Source: Elusimicrobiota bacterium
GTDB taxonomy: Bacteria > Elusimicrobiota > Elusimicrobia > UBA1565 > UBA9628
Assembly (NCBI GenBank): GCA_016234805.1
Contig: JACRNU010000076.1
Coordinates: 1 to 44,557 of the forward strand
Direction of reading: 5' to 3'
Length of the DNA stretch: 44,557 nt
The notes beneath the pieces were generated by a model that worked only from the letters and a program-made list of their open reading frames with translations, was not told where the DNA came from and did not search any database. Position numbers and translations under genes: made by a program. This document shows positions 15,496 through 24,179 of this stretch, in pieces. Numbering within the stretch: the first letter of the stretch is position 1; the number at the start of each line of letters is the position of its first letter.

Positions 15496-16476
15496 CTACC
15501 GGTTGAGGAGCACGACCTCGAGCCGCTGCTCCGAGTACGCGGCTCGGGCGGCCGAGACCGAGACGGACTGAGGCCCCACCATGAGCTCGCGCAGGAGATA
15601 GTCCGCGACCGCCTTGCCCTGGCTCTCGCCGAGTTCCTTGGTCCCGGCGAAGACGCGCACCGAGATCGGGATCCCGCCGAAGCGCCTCTTGACGAGGTCC
15701 GCGGCCGCGCGCATGAGGTCCTCCCCGGCCGGGGCGCCCAGGTCCGCGCCGGATTTCCCCTTGCCGAAGAGCACCGCCGAGTCCAGGCTGATGTGCATGC
15801 CCGACTCCTCCTGGTGCACGATGCCCTTGAACAGCAGGGGCTTGCCGAAGCTCGTGCGGTGGGTGCCGCCGGGCTCGGTGAAGGTGTAGACCGCGGAGTA
15901 GGAGCGGCCCGCCGCGATCCATTCCCCCTGCTCGTTCTGCCCGCTCCACACGATCTCCTCCGGCGGGTCGTCGTCGCCCTCGTACCGGTGGAAGGCGCGG
16001 CCCTCCTCGTCGACGATCTCGAGGCGCCAGCCGTGCTTGTCGGCCTCCTTGCCGTCGAGGCGCTTCTGCAGGGCCTCGAAGAGCTGCTCTCGGGGGTGGA
16101 GCACGATGCCCGGCTTGGGGCTGAAGGTCGTGCGCCACGGCTGGATGACGCGGCTGTTCTTGAGGAACTCGGGGTACGTGCGCCGCCAGGACACGGTCAG
16201 CGGCGAGATGGCCAGGAGCAGGGACTCGTCGGGTTTGAGGGCGGGACGGATGGACTCGAATTCGTCCACCGTGATGTTGAGCGGCGGCTTGACCACGCTC
16301 ACCCTGTTGCCCGAGTCCTCGGCCTTGATCACGACCTCGGCCGGCAGGCTCGCCGGACCCGCCCCGGGATCTCCCCCCGCCTCTCCTTGGGATTTGAAGC
16401 CCGCGGTCGAGATGTCCTGGGCCAGGGAGAGGGAAGCCCCCGACGCCGCGATGAGAACGGCCAGAAGGATGGTCAT
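15496..16476 (-). CDS. periplasmic OmpA-like C-terminal domain protein
   Basis: The 326-residue protein has a cleavable signal peptide (MTILLAVLIAASGASLSLAQ). A beta-rich middle resembles FlgD/Ig-type modules (VWSGQNEQGEWIAAGRSYSA, followed by a TFTEPGG strand). The C-terminal 90 residues resemble an OmpA/Pal peptidoglycan-associated fold (SGADLGAPAGEDLMRAA, SVRVFAGTKELGESQGKAVA, and a final QRLEVVLL strand). The usual OmpA NxxLSxxRA motif is replaced by ESQGKAVADYLL, so peptidoglycan binding is uncertain. ATG 16476 follows the TonB stop by 2 nt. In a Tol-Pal-like operon this would take the Pal position, although it lacks a lipobox. Confidence 0.7.
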   Translation of the reverse strand: MTILLAVLIAASGASLSLAQDISTAGFKSQGEAGGDPGAGPASLPAEVVIKAEDSGNRVSVVKPPLNITVDEFESIRPALKPDESLLLAISPLTVSWRRTYPEFLKNSRVIQPWRTTFSPKPGIVLHPREQLFEALQKRLDGKEADKHGWRLEIVDEEGRAFHRYEGDDDPPEEIVWSGQNEQGEWIAAGRSYSAVYTFTEPGGTHRTSFGKPLLFKGIVHQEESGMHISLDSAVLFGKGKSGADLGAPAGEDLMRAAADLVKRRFGGIPISVRVFAGTKELGESQGKAVADYLLRELMVGPQSVSVSAARAAYSEQRLEVVLLNR

Positions 16477-16478
16477 GG

Positions 16479-17576
16479 TCACTCCGTGACGAATCTGAAC
16501 GTGATGATCCCCCACTGCTTCTCCTGCGACCCGATGGGGGCGAATCTCCACTTCTTGAGGCATTCCATGGCCAGGCGATCGAGCCGCCCGTAGCCGGAAG
16601 TGCGTTCCACGCGCATGTCAGGCAGGACGGTCCCGTCCGGGGAGACCCAGAACCTGATGGCCACCGCGGCCTCGTCGACGCTCATCTCCCGGAGCCACGC
16701 CGGGAACTCGGGCATCTCGGTGTAGAGGATGCGCCGGTCCTTGAGGGGGCCCTCGATCTCGACGCCCTTCTTACCCTCCTCCACGATGGCGTCCGCCTGC
16801 GGACGGCGCTTGGCTGCAGGAGAGCCCATATCGATCTTCTTGCGCAAGGCCGCCGGGTCCGGGCCGACCTGGGGCAGGGGCTCCCCGGACCCGCGGACCG
16901 GCTCGGGCAGGAGCGCCTCCATCTTGTCCCCGAGGCGCGCCCGCTCGGGAGGGCTGGCCTCCCTGAGGACCGTGGCCGAAAGAACGGCCGCGGGCGCGCG
17001 CCGCCCGGGCACGGGAGGGGCGATGGCATCGAGCCTCTGCTGAGTCACGGCCTCGCGGCGCCGGTCCTCGAGTTCGAGGGCCTGGGGCAGGTCCCGGACC
17101 CTGCGCCGGCCCACCTCCTCGAGCCTCGGGGCCTCGGCCAGGGCCGCGGCGCGCCGGCGCTCGGGCTCCGGGGGAGCTTCGAGCCTGGCTGCTTCGACCC
17201 TCCTGCGGCCGAGTTCGAGGGGCTCGAGCTTAGCCTCCGCCTGCCTGCGTCCCTTGTCCTGGATCTTCTCCGGCTCGAGCGTGAGCGTCTTCGCCCGCTC
17301 GGGGAGCTTGATCTCCACGGCCTTGGGAGCCGCGGCCCGCTCGATGGCGGGCAGGGCCATCTTGAGGAAGTTCCAGGTCGTGGGCGGCGCGGTCCCCGCG
17401 GGCTTAGGGACGGGCGCGACCGCGGCCTTGCGGACCTGAACGAGGAGGTCCACGTCCGAGATCACCCGGAGGGGCTCCTTCTTGGCCGTGGGCACGGCCT
17501 GCAGGTACAGGAAGAGAAGCCCGCCGTGCAGGACGATGGAGGACGCCACCGAGACAGGCAGGCGGATGGCGGTCAT
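16479..17576 (-). CDS. TonB/TolA-family energy transducer
   Basis: The 365-residue protein has an N-terminal membrane anchor (VSVASSIVLHGGLLFLYLQA). A long charged linker follows, with a reiterated motif of the type GRRRVEAARLE / ERRRAAALAE / GRRRVRDLPQALELEDRRRE. The C-terminal TonB domain reads LYTEMPEFPAWLREMSVDEA, VAIRFWVSPDGTVLPDMRVE, RTSGYGRLDRLAMECLKKW and ends RFAPIG...ITFRF. TonB proteins carry the force made by ExbB/ExbD across the periplasm; the encoded neighbours are exactly those partners. ATG 17576 is preferred to 17666 because a GGGGGAGG Shine-Dalgarno lies 8 nt upstream. Confidence 0.87.
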   Translation of the reverse strand: MTAIRLPVSVASSIVLHGGLLFLYLQAVPTAKKEPLRVISDVDLLVQVRKAAVAPVPKPAGTAPPTTWNFLKMALPAIERAAAPKAVEIKLPERAKTLTLEPEKIQDKGRRQAEAKLEPLELGRRRVEAARLEAPPEPERRRAAALAEAPRLEEVGRRRVRDLPQALELEDRRREAVTQQRLDAIAPPVPGRRAPAAVLSATVLREASPPERARLGDKMEALLPEPVRGSGEPLPQVGPDPAALRKKIDMGSPAAKRRPQADAIVEEGKKGVEIEGPLKDRRILYTEMPEFPAWLREMSVDEAAVAIRFWVSPDGTVLPDMRVERTSGYGRLDRLAMECLKKWRFAPIGSQEKQWGIITFRFVTE

Positions 17577-17583
17577 GCCGCGA

Positions 17584-17602
17584 GCCTCCCCCGCGGGGAG
17601 GC
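17584..17602 (-). promoter_or_regulatory. hairpin sequestering the TonB Shine-Dalgarno
   Basis: GCCTCCCC and GGGGAGGC (8 bp stem, 3 nt loop) form a strong hairpin whose 3' arm is the TonB gene's own Shine-Dalgarno. It ends 7 nt before the ATG. The predicted effect is reduced TonB translation relative to the upstream ExbD genes unless the hairpin is opened. Confidence 0.55.
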
Positions 17603-17643
17603 GAGCATTGTGGGGGCAGAGCGCCGAAGGCGCGGATGCCTCG

Positions 17644-18054
17644 TCACTTTTTTCTCTCCGTCGCAATAGTCAGCTGCAGCGCCCCCGCCTCCTTGGCGCG
17701 GTACATGACGTCGCTCAAGGCCCCGTGGCGGGCCCCCTCGTCGGCGCGGAGGACGACGGTCTTGGACTCGCTGCGCAGCACGGCGTCGCGCAGGTACGGG
17801 TCCATGGCGTCGAGGGTCGTGAACTGCCGCTGGTCGAGGGCCAGGCGGCCGTCGGCCGCCAGGGTGATCGAGATCTTGTCGCGTTCCTCGCCCTCCTGCG
17901 TGTGCGCCTTGGGGAGCTTGACCTTGATGACCGGGTCGGAGAGCAAGGGGGCCGTGACCATGAAGATGATGACGAGCACGAGGCAGACGTCCACCAGCGG
18001 GGTCACGTTGATCCCGGAGACGATGCCGTCGCCTTCGTCATCCGACGGCCTCAC
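17644..18054 (-). CDS. ExbD/TolR-family protein (second copy)
   Basis: The 136-residue single-pass protein has the family signature INVTPLVDVCLVLVIIFMVT, including the transmembrane Asp that couples proton flow, and a periplasmic domain ending LQLTIATE. With ExbB/TolQ it forms the proton-driven motor complex in the inner membrane. It starts at GTG 18054, overlapping the stop of the first ExbD as GTGA. That arrangement favours translational coupling and comparable amounts of the two ExbD proteins. It is followed after 67 nt by the TonB gene. Confidence 0.92.
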   Translation of the reverse strand: MRPSDDEGDGIVSGINVTPLVDVCLVLVIIFMVTAPLLSDPVIKVKLPKAHTQEGEERDKISITLAADGRLALDQRQFTTLDAMDPYLRDAVLRSESKTVVLRADEGARHGALSDVMYRAKEAGALQLTIATERKK

Positions 18055-18488
18055 GAGCCCTCCCCCTCTTTCTTCTTCTCATCCTCGGTGCGCAGGATGG
18101 CCAGCTTGACGGCCCCGGCCTGCCGGGCGGCGTCCAGGATGTCGACCACCTGGCCCACGAAATTGCCGTCGTCGGCCGTCACGGTCACCATCTTGTCCTT
18201 GCTCTTGAGCAGGGCCGCGGCGAGCGCGGCAGGAAGCCCGCCGCCTGCGACCGGAGCGTCGTTGACCGTGATGTCGCCGGCTTGGGTGAGCTTGACGCGG
18301 ACGTTCTCGTCGAGGTCGACCTTGCCTTCGGCCGCCTTGGACCGCGACTCGAGCACCTTGATGCCGGCCACGAGGGCGAAGGGGGCGACCGCCATGAAGA
18401 TGATGACGAGCACGAGGCAGACGTCCACCAGAGGGGTGACGTTGATCTCGGTGATCGGCTCGTCCGACTTCTGGGAAGAGACCGCCAT
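18051..18488 (-). CDS. ExbD/TolR-family protein (first copy)
   Basis: The 145-residue protein has the same core INVTPLVDVCLVLVIIFMAV with the conserved proton-path Asp, a periplasmic domain (MVTVTADDGNFVGQVVDIL) and a Lys/Glu-rich tail (EDEKKKEGEGS). The periplasmic part differs clearly from the second copy, so the two are not a recent duplication and probably form a heteromeric complex. It is placed 15 nt after the ExbB/TolQ gene and overlaps the second copy by 4 nt. Confidence 0.92.
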   Translation of the reverse strand: MAVSSQKSDEPITEINVTPLVDVCLVLVIIFMAVAPFALVAGIKVLESRSKAAEGKVDLDENVRVKLTQAGDITVNDAPVAGGGLPAALAAALLKSKDKMVTVTADDGNFVGQVVDILDAARQAGAVKLAILRTEDEKKKEGEGS

Positions 18489-18503
18489 AGGCGCTCCCCG
18501 GTC

Positions 18504-19118
18504 CTACTTCGCTCCCAGGATGACGACGAGCCGCGCGGAGGCCACTTCCATCTCGGTGGACACGGTCTTCACCTTCCTCATGAAGTAGTTGTAGATGATG
18601 ACCGCGGGGATGGCGACCACCAGGCCCGCGGCAGTGGCCACGAGGGCCTCGGCGATGCCCTTGGCCACGACGCTCGGCCCCCCGCCGCCGGCCAGGGCTA
18701 GGTCCCGGAAGGCCTTGATGATGCCCACCACGGTCCCGAAGAGCCCGATGAACGGCGCGATGTTGCCCAGGGTCCCCAGCACCCCGAGGTAGCGCTCGAG
18801 CTTCACGCGCTCCTCGAGCCTCTTCGTGTGCATGAGTTCCTCGATGTCGCGCCGGCTGCGGGCGCTGTGCAGCAGGCCGTAGTGGATGACCTGCCCGGCG
18901 GCCGAGCGCTGGCGCGCCGCGTAGGCCTGCGCGTCGGCGGGCTTGCCCGCCTCGAGCAGCTTCTGGACGTGGGCGAGGATCGGGTCGCCCTGCCCTTGGG
19001 CCCGGCGGAAGTACAGCCACCGTTCGACCATGAAGGTGATCGAGAGCACGGAGCAGAACAGCAGGATGATCAGGGTGAAGCTGTCCCTGAGGATCGCGAT
19101 GAAATTGACTTCGCCCAT
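18504..19118 (-). CDS. MotA/TolQ/ExbB proton channel protein
   Basis: The 204-residue protein has an N-terminal helix (FTLIILLFCSVLSITFMVER), a cytoplasmic domain, and the paired C-terminal helices of the family (GNIAPFIGLFGTVVGIIKAF and GIAEALVATAAGLVVAIPAV). These match TolQ/ExbB in length and order. It forms the pentameric channel around the ExbD/TolR dimer and converts proton motive force to mechanical work. The start at 19118 has GGGAGGG about 7 nt upstream; the open frame further upstream overlaps the TPR gene and is not family-like. It lies 28 nt after the large TPR gene. Confidence 0.93.
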   Translation of the reverse strand: MGEVNFIAILRDSFTLIILLFCSVLSITFMVERWLYFRRAQGQGDPILAHVQKLLEAGKPADAQAYAARQRSAAGQVIHYGLLHSARSRRDIEELMHTKRLEERVKLERYLGVLGTLGNIAPFIGLFGTVVGIIKAFRDLALAGGGGPSVVAKGIAEALVATAAGLVVAIPAVIIYNYFMRKVKTVSTEMEVASARLVVILGAK

Positions 19119-19146
19119 AGATTCCCTCCCGGGTGTTACGTCTTCT

Positions 19147-22100
19147 TCACTGGATATCTTCCGACATCCCAGGGAGCTCCATGACCTTGGACTTCTTGGA
19201 GGACCCAGCCTTCGGCTGGGTACCCCCCTTGGTCGCGGGCTTGGCCTTGGGTTGCGGCTCAGGCTCTGCGGCTCGGTCGGTGTCGATGAGGACCCGCTCG
19301 CCGTCGTCTGAATCCTCGCTCTCCGCGGCCGGCGCCGGGGCGGCCTTCTTGCCGCGGACCGGCGCCCCGTCCCGGCCGTCAGGCCGGGACGGGGCTGTCC
19401 CCTCCTGTGAGGGATGGGAACGGGACGCGGGAGCGGCCTTGCGTCCACGGGTCCGAGGGGCGGGCGGAGGGGCCTCGGCCGCGTCTTCGTCCACCATGGT
19501 CTCGCCCTGCTGCTCGGATTCGGCCGCGCGCTTGACGGGCTTGAGCTTGCGCAGGCTTGCTGCCTTGGCAGCGGCCTGGCCGGCCACGGGCTGTCCCGCG
19601 CTCCGGGCGATGTCCTCGTAGGCGGCCGCGGCGCGGTCGAACTCCGAGGTCTTCTCGTAGGCCTCGCCGAGGCGGATGAGCGCCTGCAGGCGGAAGGGGT
19701 TGTTCGGCGGCTTCATGGAGCGCACGGACTCGAAGGCCTTCCGGGCGTCCTCGGCACGGCCTAATGTCTGGTAGATCTCCCCCATCCGGTAGATGGCCTC
19801 GAGGGGCGCGTCGGAAGAGGACTTGGAGCCGTCCCGGATCTCCTCGAGGGTCGCCAGCGCCGCCGCGTAGTCCTTGCGGTCCTTCTGGATGGTGAAGATC
19901 TCCCAGAGGGCGTTCTGGCCGCTCTCGTCCGAACTCCCCGCCGAGGCCACGTAGCGCTGGTAGGCGTACTGCGCCATGTCCAGCTTGCCCAGGGCCTTGT
20001 AGGAGAGGGCCTGGTTGAACCGGGCGGACTTGACATACTCCGCGTCCGGGTACTCCTCGATGAGGCGGGTGTAGTTGCGGATGGCGTCATCGTACTTCTT
20101 GAGGTTGTAGTAGGCGCTGGCCAGGTGGAAGAGCGCGAGGCTCGTCTCCGGGCTCTTTTCGAAGTTGTTGAGGAGGCGCTCGAAGGCCGGGGCCGCGTCC
20201 TTGTAGTTCCCCATGAAGAAGTAGCTCTCGCCGAGGTAGAACTGCGCCTTGGACAGTTCCGTATGGTTCGTGAAGTCCACGCTGAAGCGCTGGAACTCCT
20301 TGGCCGCGCCGGGGAAGTCCTTGGACTCGTAGCAGCGGCGGGCGAGCCGGAACTGCGCGTCGCCGGCCACCTTGTTGAGGATGTTGGCCTTCACCACGGA
20401 CCCCAGCACGGAGCGGAAATCCGCGGTCTTGGACCGGTCGAACACGCTCTCCATGAGCTCGAGCGCGTCGGTCGTCTCGGGCGAGTCGGGGAAGCGTGTG
20501 ATGAGGGCCGCGGCCTCGCCGAGGGTGGAGGGGTCGTCCTTGGCGTTGAAGTGGGACTGGGCCACCCGCATCATGGCGAAGGCGAGCTTCGGGCTCTGCG
20601 GGTAGAGGGAGACGATGTCCTTGTAGGCCGCGACCGCCTCGACGTACTTCTGCTGACGGAACAGCGTGTCCGCGGACTGAAAGACGGCCTGGACGGTCTC
20701 CTTCGACTGCGGGTAGCGATCCCTGAGCTTGCGCCAGGTCTCGATGGCCTGGGTGTAGTAGCGCAGGTGGTAGAGGCTCTGGCCCGCGCGGTAGAGGGCC
20801 GCGGGCGCCTCGGCGGCCGTCGGGTTCTCGTTGGCGAACTTCTCATAGAGCTGGAAAGCGTCGTCGAAGTTCTTCTGGTTGAACATGCTGTCCGCGATGC
20901 CCAGCTCGTTGGTGCCGGAGAAGGTGAAGGTCGAGGCCGCCACGGACATCATGTCCTGGAGCTTCTTGCGCTCCTGGAGCGCCTTGTGGTCCTCGCCCTT
21001 CATGGCGTAGACCCAGGCCAGCCCGTCCTGGGCGTACAAGGCCGCGGGCTCGTCGGGATAGACCTTGCGCACCATCTCGAAGATGACCTTGGCCTCGTCC
21101 ACCTGGTTGAGGTTCAGGTTCGCCTCGGCCACGTAGAGATAGCTGAGGCTGCGCCACTTGGACTTCGACGGCGGCAGGTTCCTGAAGATGAACTGGTACG
21201 AGGTGAGGATCGAGTTGAAGGACTTGAGCCCGTGCTGGGTCTGCAGGATGGAGAAGAGGGCCTGCTCGGCCTGCTCGGAGGAAGGGGCGAGCTCGATGAC
21301 CCGCTGGAACGCGGCCACGGCCTCCTGGTAACGCTTCAATCCCAGGAGGGCGTTTCCCTGGATGATGTAGACGTTCTTGGCCAGCGGGTTGCCGGGGTAG
21401 AGGGAGATGAAGTTGTTGCAGGTCGTGCCGGCCTGGGAGAAGTCCCCCACCTGGAACTGCGTCCAAGCCAGCTTGAAGTAGGCCAGGGGCAGGACCTTGA
21501 GGTCGCTGGCGGCTGAGCGGCCCTCGTACTGCGTGATGACCTTGGTGTAGGCGAAGAGCGCCTCCCGGACTTGGCCCCCGATGAGGTGCGACTCCGCGGT
21601 GAAGTATTGGGCCAGAGGGGCGAAGAAGTCCTTTGGATAGCGGTCGAGCACGGACTGGAAATGCGCCCGGGCCTCGACGTACTCCTTCTTCTGGAAGTAG
21701 GAGGAGCCGATGCGGAACAAGGCGGAAACCCGGAGCGGCGACTCGGGGTAGAGCTCGATGAACTTCTGGTACTTCGAGATCGCGCCGGCGAAGTCCTCGG
21801 CGAGGAAGAAGGAGTCGCCGATGAAGAACTGCGCCTCCTCCTTGAGGTCGCTCGCGGGATAGTCCCGGATGAGCTGCTCGAAGGCCGCGGCGGCCAGGAA
21901 GGCCCGCTTGGAGAGGAGGTAGGTCTTGCCGAGGTAGAATTGCGCTTCGGCGGTCTTGACGCGCTTCAAGGCCTTCTCCGCGTTGACGTAGTCGCCCTTG
22001 TGCAGGGCCACGATGCCCTGGGCGTAGAGGACCGCGGGCTCCTTGAGGAAGATGGGGTAGGCCTCGCCGAGCAGGAAGAGGTTCTGCTCCGCGTCCGAGA

Positions 22101-22731
22101 ACTTCTCCAGGCCGAGGCTGGCGTACACGATCGCCAGCATGGACTCAGGCACGATGTAGGACTGCCCGTGGTCCTCGGCGACCCTGCGGAAGCGCTCGAT
22201 GGCCAGGTCCCAGTCCTTGTCGTCGTAGGAGACCTCGCCGAGCCGGTGCTCCGCCGAGGCGGTCAGGCCGGACTTATCGTCCGTGAGCACGGCCTCGAAG
22301 GAATTGCGGGCGTTCTCCAGGGCCGCGACCGCGGCCGGGTTCTTGGGCGCGAGCATCCTGGCCGACGAGGTCTTCTTGGCCGAGGCCTCAGCCTTCAGGA
22401 TGGCCAGGGCGTGCTCGAGATAGGCCTCGCCCATCATGAAGTTGGCGTCCGCGGTCCTCATGCTCTCCGGGAACCTCTTGAGGAAGTTCGTGATCGAGGA
22501 CACGACCGCGGTCTTGTCCTCTCCCGTGTCCTGGAAGAGCTGGGCCGCGGCCGTGAAGGCCTCGTCCTCCTGCTTCGTCTGGCCCGAGGAAGAGTATTTC
22601 TTCTTCTTGCCTCCGAAGAACGGGAAACCAGCCTGGGCCGGGCCGGAGGCCGCGACCAGGGCCACGGTCAGCGCCAAGACCGCCCCGGTCCGCGCCGCGC
22701 AGAGCCCGCGAGCATGTTTCATATCGCGCAT
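19147..22731 (-). CDS. giant periplasmic TPR protein of the Tol-like operon
   Basis: The 1194-residue protein has a signal peptide (VLALTVALVAASGPAQA) and some 20 or more tetratricopeptide-like units. Many resemble BamD/YbgF (CpoB) units: AQFFIGDSFFLAEDFAGAI, ALFRIGSSYFQKKEYVEAR, AQFYLGESYFFMGNYKDAA, ALFHLASAYYNLKKYDDAI. The C-terminal 130 residues are Pro/Ala/Lys-rich and disordered. Start ATG 22731 is 9 nt behind a -10; ATG 22722 is an alternative. Its position ahead of TolQ-TolR-TolR-TonB resembles Tol-Pal loci, where CpoB coordinates peptidoglycan synthesis with outer-membrane constriction. It also resembles myxobacterial gliding loci, which combine TPR and TolQ/R proteins. A scaffold role in the periplasm is likely. 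Confidence 0.85.
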   Translation of the reverse strand: MRDMKHARGLCAARTGAVLALTVALVAASGPAQAGFPFFGGKKKKYSSSGQTKQEDEAFTAAAQLFQDTGEDKTAVVSSITNFLKRFPESMRTADANFMMGEAYLEHALAILKAEASAKKTSSARMLAPKNPAAVAALENARNSFEAVLTDDKSGLTASAEHRLGEVSYDDKDWDLAIERFRRVAEDHGQSYIVPESMLAIVYASLGLEKFSDAEQNLFLLGEAYPIFLKEPAVLYAQGIVALHKGDYVNAEKALKRVKTAEAQFYLGKTYLLSKRAFLAAAAFEQLIRDYPASDLKEEAQFFIGDSFFLAEDFAGAISKYQKFIELYPESPLRVSALFRIGSSYFQKKEYVEARAHFQSVLDRYPKDFFAPLAQYFTAESHLIGGQVREALFAYTKVITQYEGRSAASDLKVLPLAYFKLAWTQFQVGDFSQAGTTCNNFISLYPGNPLAKNVYIIQGNALLGLKRYQEAVAAFQRVIELAPSSEQAEQALFSILQTQHGLKSFNSILTSYQFIFRNLPPSKSKWRSLSYLYVAEANLNLNQVDEAKVIFEMVRKVYPDEPAALYAQDGLAWVYAMKGEDHKALQERKKLQDMMSVAASTFTFSGTNELGIADSMFNQKNFDDAFQLYEKFANENPTAAEAPAALYRAGQSLYHLRYYTQAIETWRKLRDRYPQSKETVQAVFQSADTLFRQQKYVEAVAAYKDIVSLYPQSPKLAFAMMRVAQSHFNAKDDPSTLGEAAALITRFPDSPETTDALELMESVFDRSKTADFRSVLGSVVKANILNKVAGDAQFRLARRCYESKDFPGAAKEFQRFSVDFTNHTELSKAQFYLGESYFFMGNYKDAAPAFERLLNNFEKSPETSLALFHLASAYYNLKKYDDAIRNYTRLIEEYPDAEYVKSARFNQALSYKALGKLDMAQYAYQRYVASAGSSDESGQNALWEIFTIQKDRKDYAAALATLEEIRDGSKSSSDAPLEAIYRMGEIYQTLGRAEDARKAFESVRSMKPPNNPFRLQALIRLGEAYEKTSEFDRAAAAYEDIARSAGQPVAGQAAAKAASLRKLKPVKRAAESEQQGETMVDEDAAEAPPPAPRTRGRKAAPASRSHPSQEGTAPSRPDGRDGAPVRGKKAAPAPAAESEDSDDGERVLIDTDRAAEPEPQPKAKPATKGGTQPKAGSSKKSKVMELPGMSEDIQ

Positions 22732-22740
22732 GGGAGTAAG

Positions 22741-22769
22741 ATGATACCCTATCTTTACGGGAAAAACAA
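22741..22769 (-). promoter_or_regulatory. promoter of the Tol/TonB-like operon
   Basis: On the minus strand, TTGTTT (22764-22769) and TATCAT (22741-22746) are spaced by exactly 17 bp. The -10 ends 9 nt before ATG 22731, so the mRNA would have a leader of a few bases at most. Confidence 0.65.
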
Positions 22770-22842
22770 AGCCGCCCCTGCCGGATATGGGACACCCGCT
22801 GAAGCTGTGTGGTTCCGGAAAAGGCAGGCCCCGCCGCATCAA

Positions 22843-23286
22843 TTAAGGACTCAGGGTGCAGCAAGCCGTCTGCGGCAGGACGACGAAGGAGAAGGCGCTG
22901 AGGACCGCCACGCAGAACCAGGACAGGATGAAGAAGACCAGGACCATGGACTTGCGGCCTTCCAGCCAGGGACCGCCCGGCACCCTGGCGACCCAGGAGC
23001 CCGCCAACCTACGCATCCCCAGCACGATCCCTCCGTCCGAGCCTGTCCACTCCATGACCCAGAACACCCCGGCGAAGAGGGAAGCCACGAACATGCCGCA
23101 GTGAACGGGGAGGAGCGCCAGCATGAACCGGGACAGCCAGGGAAGCTCGCCCCCGAAGGACGCCAGCACACCCTCCACCCTGGGGATGGCAAAGGCCAAT
23201 CCCGTGGAGCACACGAACGACACCAGGATAGCGGCCGCTTCCAGCAGGGTGCCGGACAGGTCTTCGGCAGGCGGAGGATGAGCCAT
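22843..23286 (-). CDS. small integral membrane protein, unknown
   Basis: The 147-residue protein has three strongly hydrophobic segments (AAAILVSFVCSTGLAFAIP, RFMLALLPVHCGMFVASLFA, SMVLVFFILSWFCVAVLSAF). The GGELPWLSRFMLAL motif is reminiscent of the short segment in GspF-like membrane proteins, but the match is weak. GGAGCGGG precedes ATG 23286. The gene lies 16 nt downstream of the LURP-one-like gene and is probably co-transcribed with it. No function can be assigned. Confidence 0.65.
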   Translation of the reverse strand: MAHPPPAEDLSGTLLEAAAILVSFVCSTGLAFAIPRVEGVLASFGGELPWLSRFMLALLPVHCGMFVASLFAGVFWVMEWTGSDGGIVLGMRRLAGSWVARVPGGPWLEGRKSMVLVFFILSWFCVAVLSAFSFVVLPQTACCTLSP

Positions 23287-23302
23287 CCCGCTCCGGAGAA
23301 GC

Positions 23303-24091
23303 CTAGTCTTCGCTGGAGCGGCTCTTGCTATCGTCCGAGGCCTTCTTGCGGCGGTCGTTGTCCACCGAGCTCTTGTAGACCCCGATCATGACCACCAGCC
23401 TGGGGTCCACGGCCTTGGGGTCGAGGATCTTCACGTCCCATCGGTCCGTGAACCGGAAGAGGTTCTCCTTGAAGCCCCTGCGAACCTCGGCCACTACCCG
23501 GCCGTCCGGAGCGCGCATCGTGATCTGGGTCGAGAGCCACTCGACCTTCTCCGACTCCGCGGCCACGCGACCGCCGCTGTCGAGGATGCTGTAGTTGGTG
23601 TAAACCTTGAAGAGGGACTTGAGGATGTTCTCCTTGATGGTCCCGATGGAGCGGCCCTGGGCGTCCGTCACGTCCACGGTCGAGCCGAGCGCGAAGAACC
23701 GCGCCCGCGCCTCGGCCACCTTGTTCCCCCCGGCGTCGAGGTACTCGAAGGACTTGGTGAGCCGGAAGAACTTGCCCTCGATGCGTCCGAAGGCCCTGCC
23801 CGAAGGGTCCTTGAGGTCGAACTTCTCCACGAAGAGCGAGAAGAAGCGCTCGTAGATGGAGAAGGATGACGGGATCTCGGGTGCCGGAGCAGCGGCTTCA
23901 GCGGCCACGGACTCGGCCGCGGCGAGGTCAGCGGGTTCGAATGCGGGAACAGGACGGCCGGCGACAGCCTTGCGAAACGAGGAGAGTCCCGGCAGGTCCG
24001 GGTTCCGGAGGTCGGGATAGACCTGGCCGGAGGCGATGGAAGCGGAGAACAGGACGGCAATGAGGGATGGCATCAGGGATCGGTGTCGCAT
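23303..24091 (-). CDS. exported LURP-one/scramblase-like protein
   Basis: The 262-residue protein has a signal peptide (LMPSLIAVLFSASIASGQ) followed by a Pro/Ala linker. A tubby-like beta-barrel domain of the LURP-one-related family is then visible as alternating strands: DPSGRAFGRIEGKFFRL, SFEYLDAGGNKVAEARARFF, TVDVTDAQGRSIGTIKENI, YSILDSGGRVAAESEK and RFTDRWDVKILDPKAVDPRL. Family members are usually cytosolic; export is unusual. Lipid or phosphoinositide binding is only a family-level guess. TATAAT lies 6 nt before the ATG, so the gene is probably leaderless. It diverges from the Ser/Thr kinase gene across the palindrome-rich region. Confidence 0.75.
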   Translation of the reverse strand: MRHRSLMPSLIAVLFSASIASGQVYPDLRNPDLPGLSSFRKAVAGRPVPAFEPADLAAAESVAAEAAAPAPEIPSSFSIYERFFSLFVEKFDLKDPSGRAFGRIEGKFFRLTKSFEYLDAGGNKVAEARARFFALGSTVDVTDAQGRSIGTIKENILKSLFKVYTNYSILDSGGRVAAESEKVEWLSTQITMRAPDGRVVAEVRRGFKENLFRFTDRWDVKILDPKAVDPRLVVMIGVYKSSVDNDRRKKASDDSKSRSSED

Positions 24092-24097
24092 GAAGAG

Positions 24098-24103
24098 ATT
24101 ATA
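24098..24103 (-). promoter_or_regulatory. -10 of the LURP-one-like gene, leaderless type
   Basis: Perfect TATAAT on the minus strand, 6 nt before ATG 24091. A TTGTTC at 24123-24128 could be the -35, but the spacing is 19 bp. Confidence 0.55.
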
Positions 24104-24179
24104 CGGCGGAACCGGGGCCCACGAACAAGAGGGCCTGTCGTCGTATTTCGGCCCACCCGGCGGGTGGGTCGAAGGACTC

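Noticed and set aside
20125-23391. Two long plus-strand open frames opposite the TPR gene and its neighbours
   Set aside because: Their Leu/Gly/Arg/Glu-rich composition is the typical shadow of an Ala/Lys/Glu-rich TPR gene; there are no promoters or Shine-Dalgarno sites.
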